Source of the DNA: an uncultured Muribaculaceae bacterium
GTDB lineage: Bacteria; Bacteroidota; Bacteroidia; Bacteroidales; Muribaculaceae
Direction: 5' to 3'
DNA length: 64,000 bases
NCBI GenBank assembly: GCA_910586455.1
Contig: CAJUHX010000003.1
Span: 1 to 64,000, forward strand
The translations under genes were made by a program, and so were the position numbers. Below are positions 1 to 6,639 of the stretch, piece by piece. The notes under the pieces are model-generated. The model was not told the DNA's origin. It was given only the letters and a program-made list of their open reading frames with translations, and did no database searches. Positions within the stretch are counted from its first letter, which is position 1. Each line of letters begins with the position of its first letter.

Positions 1-1
1 G

Positions 2-2638
2 AAGACCATAGACACGCTCATGGGGCGGCTCGAAGCGGCAAAGAAAGGCACAAAAGCATACAAGGAGGTCAAGGACGAAATCATCAAGCAGTACGGCAAA
101 TATCTCAAAGGACTTATCGACGAGCGCGGAGAAATCACGAACCTTGCCGAGGCGTACAAACGCCTTGCCGCCGCTGCACGTATCGCCGCCCGGGAGCGGT
201 CGATACAGGTTGCCCGTGAAACCGCCGACGAAACTTACCGCGACTCTTTCAAGGAATGGGCGAAGAAGTTGCAGGAGTCGCTTATCGACGAGGGCAAATC
301 CCTGCGCGACGCCGTCCGCATCACAAATCAGGTGGTGTATCAGTTGCAGACCACGGGCACACTCTCGCAAGACCTTGTGAACGAGCTGCAAGCAATCAAG
401 GGCAACACCTGGCAGCAGAAAGGTATGGCGACGCACCCGGTCAACATCGTGAATGAAATGATAGCCGGGCAGACCGAGTATAATGTCACTATGGAGGAAA
501 TCAAGGATATAGAGCGCAACGGCAATCCGCTCGCCACATATACCGAGGCGGAACTGCGCCGCTTTATCCGTGACAACGAGGCGAATGTCGATGCCAACCG
601 CGGAGGGCGCATCATACTCGGACTGAACGAGCCTAACCCGACGGTGCGCGATGTGTCGGCGGCGGAGCTGCGCGACTTCCTCGACGAGGCACGCGCCCGG
701 CTGTCGGTGCTCGAAAGCCCGACGCCGGAGGTGGTGGGCGGTAATCCCGACTTCAACCTCGACGACTTCACACCCTACGAGTCGGAGAAAGACCGAAAGG
801 CGAGGGAAGCCGCCGAGCGCAGGGCGCAGGTCAAGGCCCGTAAGGACTTCCGCGATGCCCTCAACGACACCAAGGGCGACTGGGAGGCGGCTGCGGCGCA
901 GAATATCTCCGACTATTCCGCAGGGTTGAAGCCGTGGTCGCAATTCCTTCTCGACAAATACAATCTCGAAGTCAAGTATTACGAAGACCGCGAGGCTGTC
1001 TATCAACGCTTCAACCTCACCGAGGACGAGGACTATCAGGAACTGCTCAAAAAGAAAGAGGAAATGCAGGCCGCTTGGCTCAAACGCAACGCAGCCCTCA
1101 AAGTCGACGAGGCAAAGCGTATGCAGCAGACCGAGGAAACGGACGCGCAAATGGATTTTTACACGCCCGGCAGTGAGCTGTACCAAAAGGAGGAAGCCTT
1201 GCAGCAGCGGCTTTTCGATATACGCATTAAGTACCTCAAACAGATGCAAGCCGCCTATAACGAGGCTTCGGAGGAATGGCACGGCTACAAGGTGCAGATT
1301 GAACAGGCCGAGGCTGCGGAGCAACTGCGCCGTCAGAAATTGCTCGCCCAGCGTGTGGCCGAATGGCGCAAGCAGTATGAATACCGCGAGGCCGGGCAAC
1401 GCTATGCCCTTGAAATGGACTTGTTGCTCGAAGCATACGACCGTGGGCTTATCTCCTATAAGGAATATCTGCAAGCGCAGCGCGACTTGAAAAAGAAGTA
1501 TGCCGGGGAATACCTGCCGGAGTCGGCAAAGCCCTCGGAGGGATCTGCCGACCGTCAGGCCGTGGCGATGAAGCGCGACCTCGATGTGGTGAAGTCGCTC
1601 TACGACCAGGGCATACTCGACAAGAAGCAGTACGAGGACGCAAAGGAGCGCATCGAGAGGGCATACAACAAGAAGTCGCTCGATGCCGTGCGCAAGTTCG
1701 GCTCGACGCAGACAAACCAACTTCTCGACATTTACGAGGCGTGGAAGAATTTCTTTGATGCCACCGAGGAAGACGGCGGCAACTGGGCCACGCGCCTTGC
1801 CGCTCTCGCCCAATCGGTGTTCGCTGTTATGGCCGCAGGTATGCAGCAGATGTCGGAGTATATGCAAGCCGAGGCCGACCTTGAAGTCGCAAAGGCTGAA
1901 AAGAAGTACGACCGCGAGATTGAGCTTGCGGAGGGCAACTCCTATAAGGTCAAGAAAGCCGAGAAAGACAAGGAAAAGGAGATAGCCAAGATTAAGTCCG
2001 ACGCATCGCGCAAGCAGTTCGCAATGCAGGTGATACAGGCCGTGGCGCAGACTGCCACCAATGCCCTGAACGCCTACGGCTCGGCGGCGCAGGTGCCCGT
2101 AATCGGCTATATCCTCGCACCTATCGCGGCGGCTATGGCCGTGGCCGCAGGTGCTATCCAAATCGCCACTATCAAGAAGCAGCAACAGGCGTCGGAGGCG
2201 CAGGGATATGCCGAGGGTGGCTTCACACCTCCCGGAGGCAAGTACGAGGAAGCAGGTGTCGTTCACAAAGGGGAATGGGTCGCCTCGCAGCGACTTGTCA
2301 ATAATCCCCGGACCCGCCCTTTGTTGGAGGCTCTGGACTATGCGCAGCGTACCAACACCATCGGCTCTATCACAGCTGCCGATGTGTCGAGGACAATAAC
2401 CGCACCGGCGGTTATCGCGGCGCAGCAGTCAGCACCCCAAACCATAGTGAACAACACCTACACGCAGGAAGCCCCGGCGAGCGACGGCAGAATGGTGGCC
2501 GTGCTCGACCGCCTCGACGCCCGGCTCAACGAACCTTTTGTGACCGTGAACACCGTAAGCGGCGATCACGGCATACAAAAGGCACAGGAGGAATACGACC
2601 GACTGATGAAGAACAAATCACCCAAATCTCGAAAATAA
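2..2638 (+). CDS. Phage tail tape-measure protein, 5' end cut by window edge
   Basis: The frame is open to the left edge (it reads KTIDTL before the first Met at 20), so the N-terminus lies outside the window. The visible 878 or so residues are long, highly charged and Glu/Lys/Arg-rich, with long predicted coiled coils. Near residues 680-720 there is a hydrophobic Ala/Gly/Ile-rich segment, followed by a Gly-rich stretch ending in the motif VHKGEWVAS. That layout is typical of tape-measure proteins in Bacteroidetes prophages, which set tail length and pass through the tail tube. The next phage gene, a tail protein, lies downstream on the same strand. Identification rests on architecture and context, without catalytic residues. 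Confidence 0.8.
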   Translation, partial: KTIDTLMGRLEAAKKGTKAYKEVKDEIIKQYGKYLKGLIDERGEITNLAEAYKRLAAAARIAARERSIQVARETADETYRDSFKEWAKKLQESLIDEGKSLRDAVRITNQVVYQLQTTGTLSQDLVNELQAIKGNTWQQKGMATHPVNIVNEMIAGQTEYNVTMEEIKDIERNGNPLATYTEAELRRFIRDNEANVDANRGGRIILGLNEPNPTVRDVSAAELRDFLDEARARLSVLESPTPEVVGGNPDFNLDDFTPYESEKDRKAREAAERRAQVKARKDFRDALNDTKGDWEAAAAQNISDYSAGLKPWSQFLLDKYNLEVKYYEDREAVYQRFNLTEDEDYQELLKKKEEMQAAWLKRNAALKVDEAKRMQQTEETDAQMDFYTPGSELYQKEEALQQRLFDIRIKYLKQMQAAYNEASEEWHGYKVQIEQAEAAEQLRRQKLLAQRVAEWRKQYEYREAGQRYALEMDLLLEAYDRGLISYKEYLQAQRDLKKKYAGEYLPESAKPSEGSADRQAVAMKRDLDVVKSLYDQGILDKKQYEDAKERIERAYNKKSLDAVRKFGSTQTNQLLDIYEAWKNFFDATEEDGGNWATRLAALAQSVFAVMAAGMQQMSEYMQAEADLEVAKAEKKYDREIELAEGNSYKVKKAEKDKEKEIAKIKSDASRKQFAMQVIQAVAQTATNALNAYGSAAQVPVIGYILAPIAAAMAVAAGAIQIATIKKQQQASEAQGYAEGGFTPPGGKYEEAGVVHKGEWVASQRLVNNPRTRPLLEALDYAQRTNTIGSITAADVSRTITAPAVIAAQQSAPQTIVNNTYTQEAPASDGRMVAVLDRLDARLNEPFVTVNTVSGDHGIQKAQEEYDRLMKNKSPKSRK

Positions 2639-2642
2639 TTTG

Positions 2643-2650
2643 TAATTTTG
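2643..2650 (+). promoter_or_regulatory. Candidate -7 box of the lipoprotein gene
   Basis: TAATTTTG matches the Bacteroidetes -7 consensus TAnnTTTG and sits 19 nt before the ATG at 2670, just after the tape-measure stop codon. No good TTG is seen at the -33 position. It would let the lipoprotein be transcribed independently of the tail operon. Confidence 0.5.
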
Positions 2651-2669
2651 CAGCGTAAAACCCAAGTAT

Positions 2670-2987
2670 ATGAAAAAATTACTCATCTTCCTTTGTTCGG
2701 TTATCGCTATAATACTTTGCTCTTGCGAAAGTAGCGATGAAAAAATCTATAAGTCAGTGATTTCAAAATACGACATTATTATGTCGGAATTTAATGCTGC
2801 CCAAAATGTTGAAAACTTCAATGCAACCTCGGAGAAGTTTTCCGACTTCAAGAGCAGCGAGCTAATCCAAGAGTATGACTCTTTATGCTCGATTGATAAA
2901 GTGCCAAAAGATGTACAAAACTTGGTTCAACAAAAAGAAAAGGAAGTTGCTGCGGCTCAATCCGATGCTATGTCGCGTCTTAACTAA
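2670..2987 (+). CDS. Small lipoprotein inside prophage tail region (moron candidate)
   Basis: A 105-residue protein with a lipoprotein signal peptide: MKK, a hydrophobic core, and the lipobox LCSC with the lipidated Cys at about residue 19. The mature part is short, charged and largely helical, starting CESSDEK. The acidic residues just after Cys resemble the export signal that sends some Bacteroidetes lipoproteins to the cell surface, though the match is loose. The gene is visibly more AT-rich than the flanking tail genes, has its own candidate promoter (2643-2650) and is followed by a hairpin (3010-3052). That is the pattern of a moron: an autonomously expressed cargo gene. Superinfection exclusion is possible by analogy with other phage lipoproteins, but nothing in the sequence proves it. 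Confidence 0.75.
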   Translation: MKKLLIFLCSVIAIILCSCESSDEKIYKSVISKYDIIMSEFNAAQNVENFNATSEKFSDFKSSELIQEYDSLCSIDKVPKDVQNLVQQKEKEVAAAQSDAMSRLN

Positions 2988-3009
2988 CCGTCTTTTTCAA
3001 AACGCTCAT

Positions 3010-3052
3010 AAAATAGCACCTTTGCAGACACCACTGTAAAGGTGCTTATTTT
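3010..3052 (+). terminator. Hairpin after the lipoprotein gene
   Basis: AAATAGCACCTTT (3011-3023) pairs with AAAGGTGCTtATTT with one bulged T. The stem is followed at once by the ATG at 3053. It could terminate the lipoprotein transcript, or form a structure at the start of the tail gene. Confidence 0.5.
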
Positions 3053-4873
3053 ATGCAAATCTACGTCAACAACAGGCTCGCTGCCTTGAAAAAAGGCACT
3101 TCGTTTGAGTATGTTTCCGAAAACCGTATGTTCAGCGGCAGCGACGGCTACACGCTGACAATCACCTTTCCGCTCAAAGACTGCCCGGAGAATATTGCTA
3201 TCTTCGGCCATATCAACCGTGCCGATGTGGCGGCACAAAAGGTGATTTTCGACTGCGAGATACGCGACCGCGGCTTCTACAAGTTCGGCTCTATCACCAT
3301 TACCGAAATATCCGAGGCCGAGGTCAAGACGCAATTCTTGGAGGGGCGCTCCGAGCAGAACTTCGACAAGACTTTCGACAAGGTGTATATAAACGAACTC
3401 GACCTCGGCGCTCCCCCGACAACCTCGACCTCGCAGATAACGCCCTCCAACGCCTGGCACCCGGCCTCAAACTCCGACCGATGCGTGGCTCTGCCGTGGG
3501 TCAACGACTATTCCGGCAATATCCAAAATCTCGCCGAATATGTCGTAGATGATGCCGCGCAGGGGAGAGGGCATTTTGAATGGAACAGCGAGAAGACCAC
3601 GGGGCTGTCGTGGCAACCCTACCTGCTGCACATCACACGGAAAATTTGCGAGGCCGTGGGCTACACGCCCGACTTCTCGAAATGGGAGGAACACGAGGAA
3701 TACAAATACCTCCTTATATGCAACGCTCTCCCTCATGCGTGGTATATGCCGGGCTTCGCAAACGCCCTGCCGCATTGGACGGTCGAGGAATATTTCGAGA
3801 AGTTGGAGCTGTTTTTAGGGGGAGAGTTCGACTTCGACCACCGGGGCAAGCGCATCACCTTTGCCTTTACCCACGAGGTGCTTGCAGACAAGCCGACCGT
3901 CTGCATCGCCGACGTGGTGGAGGAACACTCCACCGAGGTAAAGGTCGAGGAAGAAGACTGCGACTACTCCGAGGCGAAGAACCTTGTCTATAAGGACTGC
4001 GACCACGAAATGTGGAAGTATTACAGCTGCGACTGGTTTATCGAGGGGTGGCAGAACCGTGTGGTGCGCTACAAGACGATGTCGGAGCTGCTTGCCGCCA
4101 ATCGCGGTTATCGCACTTGGAGAGGGCAGCGCGGACGCAACGCCCAAATCGACAAGCTGCTCTATGCCGAGGACTGCGACGCCTACTTCCTGATACGCAC
4201 CATTAGCCGCGAGCGGAAGATTGACTTTTCCCCGGGGCTGATACGGATTTATTACCTCTATACTTGCCGTCTGCAACCAGTAAATCTCTTTGGTGGGCGC
4301 ATAGTCAATGACGAAGAAGATGCCGACAGCGAGGAAATAGAGTTTGTTCCGGCGTGGATAGACGATACCGAGGAAAAGTATGGACGTGTGCTGTTCCTCT
4401 CTTTCTCCGGCTACGACGAGGACACCGACACAACGAGCGAGGACGACGGCGACCACCCCTTTCTCAAAACAATCTCCGACTCGACACTCGCCGCAGGTGA
4501 AAAAGAGAAGAAATCGGAATATTACGACCGCATATATGTGGGGTGGTACGACGGCGCCAATCACTTTGTCGGCAATCACCTCCCTTACCCGAATGTCGAT
4601 GATATAGCCATTGCCGACGATTGGAGCAACTTTGCATACGTCCACTTCTCCCTGCGCATCAACAACCGCCTCACACGCCGCAGCAAAGTGTTCCACACCG
4701 TCGAGCCAAAGATGAAGACTACCTTTAAGTTCCTCGCCAATACAATCCCCGATGTGCGCTCCCTGTTCCTTATCCGTGGCAAACGCTACATCTGCGAAAA
4801 AATAACCGCGACGTTCACCGAAAATGGAATGTCGCAGTTACTCAAAGGCATCTTCTACCCCGTCAAGGATTAA
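3053..4873 (+). CDS. Phage tail/baseplate-type structural protein
   Basis: A 606-residue protein without signal peptide or membrane helices, beginning MQIYVNNRLA. It is rich in aromatic and acidic residues, as expected for a structural protein, and has no enzymatic motif I can recognise. It follows the tape-measure gene on the same strand, and proteins with this N-terminus sit after tape-measure genes in Bacteroidetes prophages, where they are taken to be distal tail or baseplate components. Its stop codon (4871-4873) overlaps the recombinase stop on the opposite strand by 4 bp, so the two genes converge. A tail role is inferred from position; the exact part of the tail is unknown. Confidence 0.65.
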   Translation: MQIYVNNRLAALKKGTSFEYVSENRMFSGSDGYTLTITFPLKDCPENIAIFGHINRADVAAQKVIFDCEIRDRGFYKFGSITITEISEAEVKTQFLEGRSEQNFDKTFDKVYINELDLGAPPTTSTSQITPSNAWHPASNSDRCVALPWVNDYSGNIQNLAEYVVDDAAQGRGHFEWNSEKTTGLSWQPYLLHITRKICEAVGYTPDFSKWEEHEEYKYLLICNALPHAWYMPGFANALPHWTVEEYFEKLELFLGGEFDFDHRGKRITFAFTHEVLADKPTVCIADVVEEHSTEVKVEEEDCDYSEAKNLVYKDCDHEMWKYYSCDWFIEGWQNRVVRYKTMSELLAANRGYRTWRGQRGRNAQIDKLLYAEDCDAYFLIRTISRERKIDFSPGLIRIYYLYTCRLQPVNLFGGRIVNDEEDADSEEIEFVPAWIDDTEEKYGRVLFLSFSGYDEDTDTTSEDDGDHPFLKTISDSTLAAGEKEKKSEYYDRIYVGWYDGANHFVGNHLPYPNVDDIAIADDWSNFAYVHFSLRINNRLTRRSKVFHTVEPKMKTTFKFLANTIPDVRSLFLIRGKRYICEKITATFTENGMSQLLKGIFYPVKD

Positions 4874-6159
4874 GCGGCAACCTCCGCCTCAACCTCCGGC
4901 GTGGCGTTCTTCCTCGGACGGCCACGCTTTTTCTTTGCCGGAGCCTCGCTTTTTACGCCTCCGTAGAGGACGTAATCGAGGACTTTGCGGTTAGCCTCAT
5001 CGACCTCTTTCATATCGTATTCGATATAAATGTCGGTCACATCGTGGCTTCCGTGACCGAGGGCGAGAGCGATTGTATCTTTGCTTACTCCCAACTTACG
5101 GGCTATTGTAGCCCAGGAGTGCCGCGCCCAATAAGTTGTGAGTTCTTCGAGTTCGAGCTGACCTTTTATTTCTTTCAATCCCTTGCATAGATTGTTGTAG
5201 AAATGGCGGTAGTTTGCATAGCTCTCGCAGAAGTTGACAAGCAACTCCTTTCCGGCGTAACGGTCGATTATCTCCCGTGCCTCTTTCTCCACCTTAATAG
5301 AGTAGGGTCGATGTGTTTTTGCGCGGAGGTATTCGACACGCCCCTGTGTAATCTTCTTCAAGCCGCAGAGGTCAACAACATTTATACCGATTAGCATAAA
5401 GGAGAGCTTGAAGAAGTCAAGGTATTTTTGCTGCCACTCTTCATCGCAGGTGTGCTTGAAGATACGGCGCAGAGTGTCGATGTCGAAATTGCGCTTGCGT
5501 GTTTTCTCGGACTTGATTTTGAAGCGGCGAAATGCGTAGTAGCTTGTTACCTCGTTGTCGATAGCGTAGTTTACAACGGCACGGATATTGCGGAAGTGTA
5601 TGGCGTTGGCGTTAACTCCGGCTGTCTGCGAGAGAAAATCCTCGAAGTCCTCCAACCACGAAATCTTGATGTCCTCGAATTTGACTTTGCCGAGTTTTTC
5701 TTCTCCGAGCCAAGCTACAAGGCGATTGCGCGTGGCGGTATAGATGTCGTTAGTGCGACCCGACTTTCGGGCTGTGAAGCGGTCAAACCACTTTAAGAAT
5801 GTGTTCGGGTCTTCTTTCGGCTTCTGCACTTTCTTTGGAGTGTCTGCCGGAGAAAGTTTGCTTACTAAATAGTCGCGTATCTCCGTTGCAGACATCGCCG
5901 CCAATTTTTGCGCGTCCTCGTCCTCTAATTTTAGAATAAGAGTGTCAATCTCGACCTTACGCTTGTTGATGTAGTTATTCCAAAACTTCGCCTCGGGGTG
6001 ATTGATTATCGAGAGTGTTTTGGGTTCCCACTGGTGCCTTTCGAGTTTTATCCCGAGAGGGTAGGCCGCAGTTTTTGTGTGCTGGCAGATGTTGATGCGG
6101 AGATTGTGGGTCTTCTCCGAGGCTCGACGGCAGTCGAGGTAAAATTTTGTTGTTGCCAT
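4870..6159 (-). CDS. Tyrosine recombinase (phage integrase)
   Basis: 429 residues from the ATG at 6159. It has an N-terminal arm-binding domain (MATTKFYLD...), a SAM-like core-binding domain and a C-terminal catalytic domain with RHSWAT, LGHGSHDVTDIY and the Tyr nucleophile in DIYIEYD. At the usual first-Arg position the motif reads GINVVDL (Asn instead of Arg), and the usual His three residues before the second Arg is Tyr; such variants occur in Bacteroidetes recombinases. The tail KKKRGRPRKN resembles an AT-hook. An in-frame ATG at 6336 would add 59 residues of unlike composition; I prefer 6159 because the interval holds ordered repeats. It lies next to tRNA-Ser and presumably integrates and excises the element there. 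Confidence 0.9.
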   Translation of the reverse strand: MATTKFYLDCRRASEKTHNLRINICQHTKTAAYPLGIKLERHQWEPKTLSIINHPEAKFWNNYINKRKVEIDTLILKLEDEDAQKLAAMSATEIRDYLVSKLSPADTPKKVQKPKEDPNTFLKWFDRFTARKSGRTNDIYTATRNRLVAWLGEEKLGKVKFEDIKISWLEDFEDFLSQTAGVNANAIHFRNIRAVVNYAIDNEVTSYYAFRRFKIKSEKTRKRNFDIDTLRRIFKHTCDEEWQQKYLDFFKLSFMLIGINVVDLCGLKKITQGRVEYLRAKTHRPYSIKVEKEAREIIDRYAGKELLVNFCESYANYRHFYNNLCKGLKEIKGQLELEELTTYWARHSWATIARKLGVSKDTIALALGHGSHDVTDIYIEYDMKEVDEANRKVLDYVLYGGVKSEAPAKKKRGRPRKNATPEVEAEVAA

Positions 6160-6211
6160 AGGCTTAAAAATTTTCCTACGATACCGCTCTGGAATCGGAC
6201 TTGCAACATCT

Positions 6212-6243
6212 ACTTGCGCAACTTGCGCAAGTGATGCGCAAGT
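6212..6243. repeat. Clustered ACTTGCGCA direct and inverted repeats upstream of integrase
   Basis: ACTTGCGCA occurs in tandem at 6212-6220 and 6221-6229. Its inverse TGCGCAAGT occurs at 6224-6232 and 6235-6243. The cluster lies 53-84 bp upstream of the preferred recombinase start. Likely a protein-binding site (repressor, excisionase or recombinase arm sites). Confidence 0.6.
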
Positions 6244-6282
6244 AAACCTCGGTAAACTTCGGCAATTTCCGTCAACTTTCGG
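6243..6282. repeat. Four helically phased 10-bp repeats upstream of integrase
   Basis: TAAACCTCGG, TAAACTTCGG, CAATTTCCGT and CAACTTTCGG follow each other with an exact 10-bp period. That places related sites on the same face of the helix, as expected for arm-type recombinase or accessory-factor sites near an attachment site. Confidence 0.5.
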
Positions 6283-6317
6283 TATCGGAAGGCTTTTTTT
6301 TAAGTCACTTGTCGAGG

Positions 6318-6369
6318 CTAAAAACAAAAGTAACACGCTTAAATCGTGCTGATTTATAACGTGTTACTT
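6318..6369 (-). terminator. Terminator downstream of tRNA-Ser
   Basis: On the minus strand AAGTAACACG (6360-6369) pairs perfectly with CGTGTTACTT (6328-6337), followed by a T-rich run ending in GTTTTT. It starts 2 nt after the tRNA 3' end and would end the tRNA transcript before the phage region. Confidence 0.65.
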
Positions 6370-6371
6370 AG

Positions 6372-6459
6372 CGGAGTGAGGGGGATTCGAACCCCCGATA
6401 CGCTTTTGGCGTATACACGCTTTCCAGGCGTGCCTCTTCAACCACTCGAGCACCATTCC
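6372..6459 (-). tRNA. tRNA-Ser(GGA)
   Basis: An 88-nt class II tRNA read on the minus strand. It has an acceptor stem starting GGAATGG, a D arm, an anticodon stem CACGC/GCGTG with loop CTGGAAA (anticodon GGA, plus-strand 6423-6425), a long variable arm (ACGC/GCGT), and a T arm GGGGG-TTCGAAT-CCCCC with discriminator G. CCA is not encoded. The acceptor stem contains an A4-C69 mismatch and a G7-U66 wobble; the other five pairs are canonical. The 3' end faces the recombinase gene, making this tRNA the probable attachment site of the neighbouring element. Confidence 0.93.
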
Positions 6460-6577
6460 CTGCGTTTGCGGTGCAAAGTTACTCATTTTTTCTTTAACCA
6501 CAAAGTTTTTTGTGCTTTTTACTTTTTAAATGTATGTTTTTTGGATTGTAGTTTATTATTGGCTGCGGGGGTAGGTA

Positions 6578-6612
6578 CAAAAAAAGAGGCAGTCTGGTTT
6601 TGAACTGCCTCC
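6578..6612 (-). terminator. Intrinsic terminator of pnp
   Basis: On the minus strand GGAGGCAGT pairs with ACTGCCTC, followed by a run of seven T (plus-strand A run 6579-6585). It lies 28 nt downstream of the pnp stop. The 118 bases between it and the tRNA gene hold nothing else I can recognise. Confidence 0.85.
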
Positions 6613-6639
6613 TATTGTATTTGACTTTATGGTCGGTGT

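Noticed and set aside
3815..4696. Minus-strand open frame opposite the tail protein
   Set aside because: Shadow of the tail gene; no start context or protein features.
6159..6336. 59-residue N-terminal extension of the integrase
   Set aside because: It holds ordered DNA repeats and does not resemble an integrase N-terminus.
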